Origin: Fimenecus sp051881435
GTDB taxonomy: Bacteria; Bacillota; Clostridia; Oscillospirales; Acutalibacteraceae
Assembly: GCA_051881435.1 (NCBI GenBank)
Contig: JBJEPW010000045.1
Location: forward strand, 1 to 64,000
Direction of reading: 5' to 3'
Length of the DNA stretch: 64,000 bases
Below the pieces are notes generated by a model. It searched no databases. It was given only the letters and a program-made list of their open reading frames with translations, and was not told the origin of the DNA. Every line of letters starts with the position of its first letter. Positions within the stretch are counted from its first letter, which is position 1. The translations under genes were made by a program, and so were the position numbers. This document shows positions 25,778 to 34,349 of this stretch, piece after piece.

Positions 25778-26053
25778 ATGTACGAAGACAAAACACTTAC
25801 CTGCAAAGAGTGCGGAAACGAATTCGTTTTCACAGCAGGTGAACAGGAATTTTATGCAGAAAAAGGATTTGTAAACGAGCCGAAGATGTGCAAAGAATGC
25901 CGCACAGCTCGTAAAAATGCAAGCCGAGGCGCAAGAGAGTATCATACTGCTGTTTGTGCTTCCTGCGGCGGTGAAGCAAAAATTCCTTTCGTTCCGAAAG
26001 ATGACAGACCTGTTTATTGCAGCGATTGCTTTGCAAAAATGAAGGGCGAATAA
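25778..26053 (+). CDS. Small zinc-ribbon domain protein
   Basis: A 91-residue protein with two zinc-binding halves. The first is TLTCKECGNEFVFTAGEQEF...CKECR and the second is VCASCGGEAKIPFVPKDDRPVYCSDCF, giving four CXXC pairs. This matches the common Firmicute zinc-ribbon protein family of unknown function found near many operons (CxxCx(n)GEQEFYAEKG signature). GAGGT precedes the ATG. It follows the sigma factor by 84 bases, with the paired hairpins between, and is closed by a strong terminator. Confidence 0.88.
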   Translation: MYEDKTLTCKECGNEFVFTAGEQEFYAEKGFVNEPKMCKECRTARKNASRGAREYHTAVCASCGGEAKIPFVPKDDRPVYCSDCFAKMKGE

Positions 26054-26063
26054 TTTTTCAGAT

Positions 26064-26096
26064 AAAAAAGCACGGAGCAATGCTTCGTGCTTTTTT
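26064..26096. terminator. Terminator after the zinc-ribbon gene
   Basis: AAAAAAGCACG pairs with CGTGCTTTTTT, with AGC/GCT continuing the stem; a T-run is on the plus strand. Confidence 0.92.
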
Positions 26097-26153
26097 GTAT
26101 ATTTTTTACTTTCCGCGGAAAACTATTTTTGAGATTGAGCAGGAGGTAAAATT

Positions 26154-26507
26154 ATGATATTTTTAAAAGCGTTTTTAGTGGGCGGTTTAATTTGTGTTGT
26201 GGGTCAACTGCTCATTGACTGCACAAAACTTACGCCGGCAAGAATACTGGTGCTTTTTGTAGTAATGGGAGTAGTTTTAGGCGGATTAGGATTATATCAG
26301 CCACTCGTTGACTGGGCAGGGGCAGGTGCAACGGTGCCCTTGACAGGTTTCGGAAATGCATTGGCGCAAGGCGTCAAAAAAGCGATTGAAGAAAAAGGTG
26401 CGCTGGGAATAATAACGGGACCTATGACAGCGGCTTCGGCAGGTATAACCGTTGCTCTTGTTTCGGGACTTATAACCTCATTTGTAACAAAACCAAGGTC
26501 AAAATAA
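26154..26507 (+). CDS. spoVAE: Stage V sporulation protein AE
   Basis: A 117-residue membrane protein matching the small SpoVAE (SpoVAEb) subunit: FLVGGLICVVGQLLID, then TPARILVLFVVMGVVLGGLG and a C-terminal GPMTAASAGITVAL stretch. SpoVA proteins move dipicolinic acid into the forespore and out of the germinating spore. It has its own AGGAGG and is flanked by terminators on both sides, so it is a single-gene transcript here, without spoVAC or spoVAD next to it. Confidence 0.93.
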   Translation: MIFLKAFLVGGLICVVGQLLIDCTKLTPARILVLFVVMGVVLGGLGLYQPLVDWAGAGATVPLTGFGNALAQGVKKAIEEKGALGIITGPMTAASAGITVALVSGLITSFVTKPRSK

Positions 26508-26511
26508 AAAA

Positions 26512-26539
26512 AGGACTGTTCTTATTTTAGAACAGTCCT
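26512..26539. terminator. Bidirectional terminator after spoVAE
   Basis: AGGACTGTTCT-TATTTT-AGAACAGTCCT, an 11-bp perfect stem with A/T-rich flanks, between convergent spoVAE and the small minus-strand gene. Confidence 0.9.
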
Positions 26540-26557
26540 AAATTTTATATAAACAAA

Positions 26558-26737
26558 TTAAGCAACAGTTTCCGAAACAAAGCTGTCGTCACAGCAGGAG
26601 CAGGAAACATAATTTTCAGCGTCGTTTCCGATTACAACCTTTTTGCTGTCAACATACTTTTTAACAATGATATAACCTGCAACCATAGCGCCGGCGATTG
26701 CGGCGAGAACTGCGATTACCTTCAATGCTTTTTTCAT
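26558..26737 (-). CDS. 59-residue membrane-anchored hypothetical protein
   Basis: Starts MKKALKVIAVLAAIAGAMVA, one hydrophobic helix, then a Lys-rich segment and a C-terminal cysteine cluster (VSCSCCDDSF). GGGAGGT lies before the ATG at 26737; upstream in-frame ATGs lack a ribosome site. The SCSCC motif could bind a metal or form disulfides. No family is recognised. It lies convergent to spoVAE and downstream of rpsT with a terminator in between. Confidence 0.75.
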   Translation of the reverse strand: MKKALKVIAVLAAIAGAMVAGYIIVKKYVDSKKVVIGNDAENYVSCSCCDDSFVSETVA

Positions 26738-26820
26738 AAAATATACCTCCCGAAAAAATAATGTTATAGATATTATACATAAAAAACAACAAAAAGTCAA
26801 TGAATAGTTAAAAAAATGAT

Positions 26821-26855
26821 AAAAAGAAAAATGCCGCAGACTTTCGTCAACGGCA
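26821..26855 (-). terminator. Terminator of rpsT (minus strand)
   Basis: On the minus strand TGCCG...GAC-GAAA-GTC...CGGCA forms a GAAA-loop hairpin followed by TTTTTCTTTTT. Confidence 0.8.
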
Positions 26856-26872
26856 AAGAACTGCGCACATAA

Positions 26873-27130
26873 TTACGCTTTGTTAAGCTTAGTAACGAGG
26901 GCGGACTTTTTACGGGCAGCGTTATTCTTGTGAAGAAGACCCTTGGCAGCAGCCTGATCAATCTTCTTAACAGCTACCTTTACAAGCTCATCTTTATCCG
27001 CAGCGTTAGCCTCAATAGCAGCGTTAGCCTTTTTGATGGCGGTTTTAAGTGCTGAATTGGTTGATTTGTTGCGCTGTGCCTTTGTCCTGTTAACGAGAAC
27101 ACGCTTTTTAGCTGATTTAATGTTTGGCAT
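26873..27130 (-). CDS. rpsT: 30S ribosomal protein S20
   Basis: An 85-residue basic protein, MPNIKSAKKRVLVNRTKAQ at the N-terminus and the helical KKIDQAAAKGLLHKNNAARKKS segment near the end, diagnostic for S20. It binds 16S rRNA early in 30S assembly. AAGGAGGTG lies before the ATG. The divergent position relative to gpr-spoIIP is the arrangement conserved in Firmicutes. Confidence 0.97.
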   Translation of the reverse strand: MPNIKSAKKRVLVNRTKAQRNKSTNSALKTAIKKANAAIEANAADKDELVKVAVKKIDQAAAKGLLHKNNAARKKSALVTKLNKA

Positions 27131-27266
27131 GTGTCACACCTCCTTCGCATTACAGATACATATATTATCACGGAATTTAATAAAAATCAAGTTTTTTTTA
27201 CAAAATGACTATTATTTTTTCTCCTGACAATAATATAAATGATATTTTAAAAGAAAGAGGAAAAAT

Positions 27267-28136
27267 ATGAATTGCAGAACTGATTTGGCGCTGGAAAGGC
27301 AAGAATTATTAAAGGAGGGTGAACACAGCGGCGTAAAGGTGAAAAAATGGGAAATAGAAAACGCCTGTGTAACACAAATTGAGATAACGGATAAAAGCGG
27401 CGAAGAGGCTATCGGAAAACCTATGGGAAAATATATAACCGTTGATTTGCCTGAATTTTCCCACGAGAGTGAACTGCTTGACGGCAGGCTGACTGCTTTA
27501 ACAGAAACCGTAAAAGAATTGCTTCCCACAGGGGCAAAAAATGTGCTTGTCGCAGGGCTTGGCAACGAAGGTATTACCCCTGATGCGTTAGGTCCTCTTT
27601 GCGCAAAGCAGATTTTTGCTACAAGACATATTGAAAAAAATACGGCGAAAGAATTGGGCTTACCCTCCTTAAATCCCGTAGCCGCCGTATCAACCGGAGT
27701 ATTGGGGCAAACAGGTATTGAAACCTCCGAATATATTAAGGGGATTGCAGAACTTGTTAAGCCTGATGCCGTAATAATCGTTGACGCTCTTGCTTCACGA
27801 CGGCTTTCAAGGCTTGGAAAAACAGTACAGCTATCCGATACGGGTATAACACCCGGTTCGGGCGTAGGCAACGCAAGGGCAAAAATAGATGAAGGTACCA
27901 TCGGCGTTCCCGTTGTTGCAATAGGCGTTCCTACGGTTGTTGACGGCGCTACGATTGTATATGACCTTACCGACGGTGAAAACAAAAACGAAAAAATTTC
28001 GCGGGAGGCAGGCGGTATGATGGTAACCCCGAGGGAAATAGACACGGTTATAAGCCGTGCCGCAAAGCTTTTGGCATTAAGCATAAATTGTGCATTACAG
28101 CCCCATATAGAGCCGCAGATTTTTTTGTCGCTTTAA
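27267..28136 (+). CDS. gpr: Germination protease GPR
   Basis: A 289-residue aspartic-type protease that degrades alpha/beta SASPs early in spore outgrowth. The N-terminus RTDLALE is the autoprocessing-type site used to turn the zymogen into active enzyme. Typical blocks follow: LVAGLGNEGITPDALGP, STGVLGQTGIET, VDALASR, and TPREIDTVI at the end. AAAGAGG precedes the ATG. A potential substrate SASP is encoded at 36198, and spoIIP follows directly. Confidence 0.96.
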   Translation: MNCRTDLALERQELLKEGEHSGVKVKKWEIENACVTQIEITDKSGEEAIGKPMGKYITVDLPEFSHESELLDGRLTALTETVKELLPTGAKNVLVAGLGNEGITPDALGPLCAKQIFATRHIEKNTAKELGLPSLNPVAAVSTGVLGQTGIETSEYIKGIAELVKPDAVIIVDALASRRLSRLGKTVQLSDTGITPGSGVGNARAKIDEGTIGVPVVAIGVPTVVDGATIVYDLTDGENKNEKISREAGGMMVTPREIDTVISRAAKLLALSINCALQPHIEPQIFLSL

Positions 28137-28230
28137 AAGATACAAGGCGTTGTTATTTTCCTTGTTTATCAAACATATTATTTATAGATAAATGAGGAAA
28201 AGAGATGATTTTTTGAGAAAAGGGACAAAC

Positions 28231-29334
28231 ATGGGCACTCCATATGTGTCAGGCTTTTGCAGAAATATTTTACCTGTAATAATAGCTCTTGTATTAGTGT
28301 TTTCAGGAGGCTTTCAGTCCACGGCGAACCGTATTCTTTATATAAGCTCTGCGCTAACATTCCCATTTGAGAGCATTTTCCTAAATTCATATCAAACACC
28401 GCAACAAGATATAGAAGAGGATTATGCGGGAATAGTGAGCACGGGGGATACTGTGTCTGCCGCTTCGTATAAAATATCATCTGTTCCCGACGATATAAAG
28501 AAACTTACAGAAAATGCGGAAAAACAGTATGCCGACTCATCGAATGACGGAAAGATTCTTGAAGTTGATTACGGTGCGCAGAATGCAACCTCGGAGTACA
28601 ACGGCATATATATCCGAAATACAACAAAAAGTCAAAGTGTTGATATTAAAAGTTATTTGCAAAAAAAGGTGTCCGCAAATATAAATAAAGACGAACCGTC
28701 TGTTTTGATATATCATACTCACGCCTGCGAAACCTATGAATTGCTTGACAGGGGCTTTTATACAAATTCAAGAAGCACAAGAAGCGAAAATCCTCAGGAA
28801 AATATGATTCGTATAGGAGAGGAAATTTGTCAAATTCTTACCGAAAACGGATATAAAGTTATTCACGATAAAACAGTATATGATATACAGTACAACGGAG
28901 CATATGAGCGTTCAAGAGAGAATGTAAGTAAAACTTTAAAAGAGAACCCATCAATACAAATTGTTCTCGATATTCACCGTGATTCAATATATCAAAAGGA
29001 CGGCACCAGAATTAAGCCTGTATGCGTAATAAACGGTGAAAAAACAGCGCAGATAAAGGTTATCAGCGGATGTGAAGACGGTAATGTTACGGATTTCCCC
29101 AATTGGGAAAAAAATCTTGCTTTTGCTCTTGCCCTTCAACAAAAGCTTGTTGTACAAAACCCTGAGCTTATGCGGCCGCTTCTTTTTTGTGGGAGAAAAT
29201 ATAATATGGATTTAACAACATGCGCATTGCAGATTGAAATAGGCTCCGATGCAAATACGCTGACAGAGTCTGTATATGCCGCAAGGCTTTTTGCAATGTC
29301 TTTGTCCGATTTAATGAAAGATTATGAGGTATAA
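28231..29334 (+). CDS. spoIIP: Stage II sporulation protein P
   Basis: A 367-residue amidase/endopeptidase of the forespore engulfment complex (with SpoIID and SpoIIM). One N-terminal membrane segment precedes a C-terminal amidase_3-like domain with zinc-ligand motifs IYHTHACE and LDIHRDS and a conserved ALQIEIGS end. The ATG at 28231 follows AAAAGGG; an ATG at 28192 and a TTG at 28213 in the same frame are alternatives. It lies downstream of gpr, the conserved order, and is followed by a short hydrophobic ORF. Confidence 0.93.
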   Translation: MGTPYVSGFCRNILPVIIALVLVFSGGFQSTANRILYISSALTFPFESIFLNSYQTPQQDIEEDYAGIVSTGDTVSAASYKISSVPDDIKKLTENAEKQYADSSNDGKILEVDYGAQNATSEYNGIYIRNTTKSQSVDIKSYLQKKVSANINKDEPSVLIYHTHACETYELLDRGFYTNSRSTRSENPQENMIRIGEEICQILTENGYKVIHDKTVYDIQYNGAYERSRENVSKTLKENPSIQIVLDIHRDSIYQKDGTRIKPVCVINGEKTAQIKVISGCEDGNVTDFPNWEKNLAFALALQQKLVVQNPELMRPLLFCGRKYNMDLTTCALQIEIGSDANTLTESVYAARLFAMSLSDLMKDYEV

Positions 29335-29335
29335 T

Positions 29336-29461
29336 ATGACGGAGCTTTCAAGAATAATAAAAGGCTACTTGGTTTCTGCAATACTTATAGTTTTAACAAC
29401 AATAGTATTCTGCGGTATTTTTACGGCGCAAAATGAAACTCAAACAATGCTTTTCGGTTGA
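29336..29461 (+). CDS. 41-residue small membrane protein after spoIIP
   Basis: Starts 1 base after the spoIIP stop (TAATATG). The frame gives MTELSRIIKGYLVSAILIVL, the rest of one membrane helix, and a short polar tail ending TMLFG. The tight coupling to spoIIP and the clean helix-plus-tail layout suggest a real sporulation-associated miniprotein. No named family is claimed. Confidence 0.6.
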   Translation: MTELSRIIKGYLVSAILIVLTTIVFCGIFTAQNETQTMLFG

Positions 29462-29467
29462 AAATTG

Positions 29468-29496
29468 TTGCAATAATGCTCCTTAAAGTGTATAAT
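29468..29496 (+). promoter_or_regulatory. SigA promoter of yhaM
   Basis: TTGCAA at 29468-29473 and TATAAT at 29491-29496, spacer 17 bases, about 35 bases before the ATG. Confidence 0.75.
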
Positions 29497-29530
29497 TAAA
29501 GCAACATATACTGAAAGGATTTTGTTTGTA

Positions 29531-30496
29531 ATGAATTTTACCGAAATCGGAAATAACGGCCAGGTTGAAGGCTTTGCGGTGATAAAACAGTGCGATAAAA
29601 AAACCGCCAAAAACGGAAACGCTTATCTTGATATTGTCTTGTCCGACAAAAGCGGAGAAATATTCGCTAAATTGTGGGACTATAATGAAGTATCCCACGG
29701 CAAATATGAAAACGATATGTTTGTGAAAATAAGAGGTACTGTTTTAAAATATAACGGTAACGACCAGTTACGCATTGAGAGAATACGCCCCGTTACGGAA
29801 AGTGATAATGTGAATGTGGCGGATTATGTAAAGTCTGCCGATTATGACGGCAACGAAATGTTTGATTCTCTCGTTTCAAAGGTCAGTGCTTTTCAGGACG
29901 AGGAACTTAAAAAAATTGTTTTATATCTGCTTGATTCAAATAAAGAAAAAATACTTTTTTATCCCGCGGCTTACAGACTTCATCATGCTATAAGATGCGG
30001 TTTGCTGATGCATACTGCGTCAATAGTAAAACTGTGCGAAGGCGTGTGCCGTGTGTATCCCTTTGTCAACCGCGAGTTGCTTATTTCAGGTGCAATTCTT
30101 CACGATATAGCAAAAACTGTTGAGTTTGATGTGCGTGAAACAGGTCTTGCATCAGGCTATACGGTGGAGGGGAATCTTATCGGTCACCTTGTAAAAGGCG
30201 CTATGATGGTTGAGGAAGCGGCAAAGAAGCTTTCAATCGACAGCGAAAAATCAATGCTTTTACAGCACATGATTTTGTCTCATCACGGTGAGCCCGATTT
30301 CGGCGCCGCAGTAAGACCGCAGTTTTTGGAAGCAGAGCTTTTGTCGGAGCTTGACCTTATGGACGCCCGTGTTTATGAAATAATGAGCGCTGTTGAAGGC
30401 GTTGAAAAAGGTGAGTTTTCCCAGCGGCTTTGGGCGTTGGAGGATAGAAAGTTTTATAAATATAATGACGCAGAATTAAAGGTGGATATCTTATAA
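29531..30496 (+). CDS. yhaM: 3'-5' exoribonuclease YhaM family
   Basis: A 321-residue protein with an N-terminal OB-fold (about 1-90; GNAYLDIVLSDKSGEIFAKLWD) and a C-terminal HD phosphohydrolase domain with HHAIRCGLLMHT, ILHDIAKT and HMILSHHGEPDFG metal-ligand motifs. YhaM degrades single-stranded RNA (and DNA) from the 3' end. The ATG at 29531 was preferred over a TTG at 29522, which lies only 2 bases after AAAGGA. Single-gene transcript with its own promoter and terminator. Confidence 0.93.
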   Translation: MNFTEIGNNGQVEGFAVIKQCDKKTAKNGNAYLDIVLSDKSGEIFAKLWDYNEVSHGKYENDMFVKIRGTVLKYNGNDQLRIERIRPVTESDNVNVADYVKSADYDGNEMFDSLVSKVSAFQDEELKKIVLYLLDSNKEKILFYPAAYRLHHAIRCGLLMHTASIVKLCEGVCRVYPFVNRELLISGAILHDIAKTVEFDVRETGLASGYTVEGNLIGHLVKGAMMVEEAAKKLSIDSEKSMLLQHMILSHHGEPDFGAAVRPQFLEAELLSELDLMDARVYEIMSAVEGVEKGEFSQRLWALEDRKFYKYNDAELKVDIL

Positions 30497-30501
30497 TATA
30501 C

Positions 30502-30541
30502 TCCACAGACGGAATAAGGTGTTCGTCTGTGGATTTTTTTT
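30502..30541 (+). terminator. Terminator of yhaM
   Basis: TCCACAGACG pairs with CGTCTGTGGA, followed by eight T bases. Confidence 0.93.
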
Positions 30542-30542
30542 G

Positions 30543-30620
30543 TTAGGCAAAGCCGACAAGTTCGAACCCGCCGCAGAGGACGTAATTCGGGCCCTTTTCG
30601 GCATATTGTGTTTGGCTCTC
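30543..30620. repeat. GC-rich intergenic element of unknown nature
   Basis: Between the yhaM terminator and the response regulator lies a stretch whose base content is clearly higher in GC than the flanks, with a tRNA T-arm-like GGGTTCGAAC on the minus strand and short complementary arms GCCGA/TCGGC. It does not fold into a complete tRNA. I suspect a dispersed non-coding element or a remnant, but only one copy is in this window. Confidence 0.35.
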
Positions 30621-30701
30621 CTCACATTAATAAATTCTTAATAAATTACTCACTTTTTTCTTAAAGTGAAATGAAGTAAAATACCGTTGGAGGTTGAAAA
30701 T

Positions 30702-31400
30702 ATGTATAATATTCTTATTTGTGATGATGAAAAGGACATAGTAAATGCCCTTGATATTTACCTTAAATCGGAGGGATATAATACAGTTCTTTCTTACAAC
30801 GGCAGAGAAGCTTTGGAAAAAGTAAGAACAGAGGATATTCATCTTGTTTTAATGGATATAATGATGCCTGTAATGGACGGTATAACCGCAATGGTAAAAA
30901 TCCGTGAAATAAGCAATATTCCGGTAATTTTATTAACGGCAAAAAGCGAGGATACCGATAAGGTCTTGGGACTTAATGTGGGCGCGGACGATTATATTAC
31001 GAAGCCCTTTAATCCTGTTGAGGTTATTGCGAGGGTTAAATCACAGATCCGCCGTTATATGATGCTTGGTGGCGGTAATTTACCTGAAAAAGCCATTGTA
31101 ATCGGCTCAATTGAGCTGGACGATTCTTCAAAGAAAGTTACCGTTGATGGTGAAAGAATATCTTTTACACCGACAGAATACGAAATTCTTCGTTTGCTCA
31201 TGCAAAACCCCGATAAGGTGTTTTCGCCCAAAGAAATATATCAAAAGGTCTGGAAGGATGACCCTTACGGTGCTGAAAGTACAGTAGCGGTACATATAAG
31301 ACATCTCCGTGAAAAAATTGAAATTAACCCTGCCGAGCCCCGTTATCTGAAAGTTGTGTGGGGACAGGGCTACAAGATTGAACGAGGTGTTAAGGAATGA
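30702..31400 (+). CDS. OmpR-family response regulator
   Basis: A 232-residue regulator with receiver domain (acidic pocket D8/D9, phosphoacceptor D52 in VLMDIMMP, K in YITKPF) and a C-terminal winged-helix DNA-binding domain (LTPTEYEILRLL-like, VAVHIRHLREKIE). GGAGGTTG precedes the ATG at 30702. The gene overlaps the histidine kinase by ATGA. The order regulator-kinase-VanY-like peptidase suggests control of wall metabolism, similar in layout to VanRS-type systems but without van resistance genes. Confidence 0.95.
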   Translation: MYNILICDDEKDIVNALDIYLKSEGYNTVLSYNGREALEKVRTEDIHLVLMDIMMPVMDGITAMVKIREISNIPVILLTAKSEDTDKVLGLNVGADDYITKPFNPVEVIARVKSQIRRYMMLGGGNLPEKAIVIGSIELDDSSKKVTVDGERISFTPTEYEILRLLMQNPDKVFSPKEIYQKVWKDDPYGAESTVAVHIRHLREKIEINPAEPRYLKVVWGQGYKIERGVKE

Positions 31401-33499
31401 AAAACAGTATAAAAAGCAGTTTTATTTTAAAGCTTATTTCCGTTTTATTGTTGGGCGTTACCTTAACCGCTTTCGTATTTTTAACCCTTTGTATGGGTTT
31501 CGGAGTTTTTTCGGGCGTTTTCAAAAATGCTGATAACTGTGAAATCGCAAAGAAAAGTATTATTGAGGAGCATTTGAATTCCGTACTTTGGCAAATAAAT
31601 TATAATATGTACGATACATCTTCCTATCCCGATGTTTCGGGCAATGTTATGTATGAGGTTGCGGATGGCTCGGGCAAGGTGCTTTATTCCGATTTAAAAG
31701 ATACACCTGTTCAGCTTGAAAAAACAGAGAGTTTTTCCGAAGAATACAGTTTGAATTATGTTATGCGTAACGGCTTGATATACAATAAAGAACTGTTTGA
31801 CGAGGAATCAAGAATAATTATCGAAGAATACCTAAAAGAACTTGAATCGGAAAAGTATTATAAAACAGAGGGTGAAGCGACCGAAACAACGGTTCAATAC
31901 GATGTTGAGAATGTTACAAATCCTTCCGCAGAAACGGAAAAAGATGCGGATAAAATTAAGCTCAGAACCGATTATACAATTACCGTTAAGCTTACAGAGA
32001 ACCTCAGCGAGAAAGACAGCTTTTATCTTTTATCAAAAGCAGTAAATTTTGTAAGCGAAAATAAAGCAGGCTTTGCAGTAACTATGGCGGTATCGGCAGT
32101 TTTGTCCTTGGGACTGTTTATTTTCCTTATGTGCGCGTCAGGTCATAAAAGCGGAGTAGAAGGTATCCATATTTCAAGGTGGGATAAGTTCCCCATTGAT
32201 ATCATTCTGGTGCTTGCGGGGACGGCGGTAATCGGTATGGTCAGCGGTTCCGTATGGCTGTTAGATGAAACGCTTTATGATGCTTATCAAAATGTGTCAT
32301 TTTACGGCGACTTTTACGCATTAGCGCAAACATGTATAGTATTGTGCTTTTTGGCTGTTTATTGTTCCGCGGTGTTGCTTACCGTTGTGTCAATGACATC
32401 TGCTGTGCGGCTGAAAACAAAAACATTTATAAAATCATCATTAGCCTTTAAGACTATAAATCTCACTTTTAAGTTTATTAAAAAAATCTGTAAGTTGATT
32501 TCCAAGTTCTTTAAAGGCTTACCCCTTGTTTGGAAAACAGTTGCGGCTGTAACGGCTTTGTTCTTTATGGAAATGCTTATGGCAACCGATTGCTTTGCCG
32601 TGATTGTATTGCTGAACTTATTGCTTGCCGCTCTTGCGGTGCTCATATCAATTTTGCTGAAAAAAATTCAAATAGGCACAAAGAATGTTGCCGACGGTAA
32701 TATTTACGGAAAAATTGATACATCTCATATGTTCGGCGATATTAAAAGTCATGCCGAAAATATCAACCGTATTAACGACGGTATTGCTGCCGCTGTGCAG
32801 GAGCAAATGAAAAGCGAGCGTTTCAAAACGGAGCTTATAACAAATGTTTCCCACGATATTAAAACCCCCCTTACATCAATCATAAACTATGTTGACCTGC
32901 TTGAAAAAGAGGACATAGAGAACCACAATGCCAAAGAATATATTGAGGTTATTTCACGCCAGTCTGCAAGGCTTAAAAAGCTGATTGTTGATTTGATTGA
33001 AGCTTCAAAGGCTTCAACCGGTAATATTTCGGTTGAATTTTCAGAGTTTGAAATCGGAATACTTCTTTCTCAGGCAATGGGCGAGTATAATGAACGCTTT
33101 AATAATGCGGATTTAGAGCTTGTTCTCAACAAGAGCGAAGAACCAATCACAGTAGTTGCGGACAGCCGCCTGATGTGGAGGGTATTCGATAATGTTTTGA
33201 ACAATATTTCAAAATATGCACAGCCACATACAAGAGTTTATATTGATGCGGTTAAAAAAGGCAAAACAGCCGAAATACTCTTCAAAAATGTGTCAAAAGA
33301 ACAGCTTAATATTTCGGGAGATGAGCTGATGGAGCGCTTTGTACGCGGCGACAGCTCAAGAAATACGGAGGGCAGCGGTCTCGGACTTTCAATCGCCAAA
33401 AGCCTCGCAGAGCTTCAGAACGGAAGCTTTGAAATTGATATAGACGGCGATTTGTTTAAAGTAAGACTCACTTTACCACTTGCTTATGAAAAAAAGTAA
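31397..33499 (+). CDS. Multi-membrane-span sensor histidine kinase
   Basis: A 700-residue kinase. An N-terminal helix and an extracellular region of about 180 residues are followed by five or so membrane helices (about 225-425), then a HAMP-like linker, a HisKA domain with H486 in NVSHDIKTPLTSI and an HATPase domain with N-box and the G-box GSGLGLSIAKSLAE. It should phosphorylate the upstream response regulator. The large multi-span membrane part is more complex than the usual two-helix VanS type. It overlaps the next gene by 14 bases. Confidence 0.94.
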   Translation: MKNSIKSSFILKLISVLLLGVTLTAFVFLTLCMGFGVFSGVFKNADNCEIAKKSIIEEHLNSVLWQINYNMYDTSSYPDVSGNVMYEVADGSGKVLYSDLKDTPVQLEKTESFSEEYSLNYVMRNGLIYNKELFDEESRIIIEEYLKELESEKYYKTEGEATETTVQYDVENVTNPSAETEKDADKIKLRTDYTITVKLTENLSEKDSFYLLSKAVNFVSENKAGFAVTMAVSAVLSLGLFIFLMCASGHKSGVEGIHISRWDKFPIDIILVLAGTAVIGMVSGSVWLLDETLYDAYQNVSFYGDFYALAQTCIVLCFLAVYCSAVLLTVVSMTSAVRLKTKTFIKSSLAFKTINLTFKFIKKICKLISKFFKGLPLVWKTVAAVTALFFMEMLMATDCFAVIVLLNLLLAALAVLISILLKKIQIGTKNVADGNIYGKIDTSHMFGDIKSHAENINRINDGIAAAVQEQMKSERFKTELITNVSHDIKTPLTSIINYVDLLEKEDIENHNAKEYIEVISRQSARLKKLIVDLIEASKASTGNISVEFSEFEIGILLSQAMGEYNERFNNADLELVLNKSEEPITVVADSRLMWRVFDNVLNNISKYAQPHTRVYIDAVKKGKTAEILFKNVSKEQLNISGDELMERFVRGDSSRNTEGSGLGLSIAKSLAELQNGSFEIDIDGDLFKVRLTLPLAYEKK

Positions 33500-34349
33500 A
33501 CGCTTTAAAAAGATTTTAATTGTACTGATAATTATTCTGATTTCCGCCGTGGGAATTTGTGTTTATCTTTATTCAAATCCTCAAATTGAATTTGTCTTTA
33601 AAGAGTATATGAACTCGTTTAAGCAAAAGGCAGATTTTTATGAAGTCTCTTGTGATACGGTTGAATCCGATTTGTACTCTCTTTTAGAAGATAACCAAAC
33701 CGTATTAAATCAATCCCTGCTTTTAATAAATACCGATTGCTTGTTACCCGACGATTTTTCAGCCAATGTTATATATTATAAAAACACAGAGGTACAGATG
33801 AATTTCTGTGTCACTGAAAGCTATGAGAATTTATCGGAGGAAATATCCGAAAAATTCGACGAAAAGCTCTATATTTCGAGCGCTTACCGCAGTTCTGAGG
33901 ACCAATCGGCGTTGGAAACAAACAATAAATATGCAACTCAAAAGGATGCAAGCGAGCATCAGGCAGGCTTGGCGTTGGATGTATATGTTAAGTATCATTC
34001 AGGAAAAAGCTTTTTGAAATCCGATGTGGGACAGTTCGTCAATAAAAATTGCTGGCAGTACGGATTTATAATCCGATATCCGTATTACGGAAAGAAATCT
34101 ACTGGCATTGAGTACGAACCGTGGCATTTAAGATATGTGGGACTGCCACATTCGGAAATAATTTATAAAAACAGCCTTACTCTTGAGGAGTATATTGAAA
34201 ATTTGGAATACGGCAAATTTTATGCTTACAAGGATTGGATAATAACACGGCAAAAAGGGGATACCCCGAAAGTCCCCAAAGAATATGTTTCAGTCACAAT
34301 TTCACCCGATAATTCGGGCGGCAGGATTTATACATTCAAAGTAAAATAA
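33486..34349 (+). CDS. VanY-like D-alanyl-D-alanine carboxypeptidase
   Basis: A 287-residue membrane-anchored M15B peptidase. After one N-terminal helix (about 9-30), the catalytic part (from about 100) shows SAYRSSEDQ, SEHQAGLALDV (the SxHxxGxAxD zinc motif) and EPWHLRYVG (ExxH). Such enzymes remove the last D-Ala of stem peptides. The start overlaps the kinase gene, so the three genes form one operon; the two-component system probably regulates this enzyme or responds to its effects. The ribosome site is weak, consistent with coupling. Confidence 0.92.
   Translation: MKKSKRFKKILIVLIIILISAVGICVYLYSNPQIEFVFKEYMNSFKQKADFYEVSCDTVESDLYSLLEDNQTVLNQSLLLINTDCLLPDDFSANVIYYKNTEVQMNFCVTESYENLSEEISEKFDEKLYISSAYRSSEDQSALETNNKYATQKDASEHQAGLALDVYVKYHSGKSFLKSDVGQFVNKNCWQYGFIIRYPYYGKKSTGIEYEPWHLRYVGLPHSEIIYKNSLTLEEYIENLEYGKFYAYKDWIITRQKGDTPKVPKEYVSVTISPDNSGGRIYTFKVK

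Noticed and set aside
27212..28084. 290-codon minus-strand frame across gpr
   Set aside because: Antisense to gpr, Ser/Pro-biased composition typical of an antisense shadow, no family resemblance.
30545..30600. tRNA gene on the minus strand
   Set aside because: Only a T-arm-like GGGTTCGAAC is present; the T-stem does not pair properly and no anticodon arm can be drawn.
30702..34349. Vancomycin resistance cluster
   Set aside because: Regulator, kinase and VanY-like peptidase are present, but no vanH, vanA-type ligase or vanX; the peptidase alone is widespread in Clostridia.
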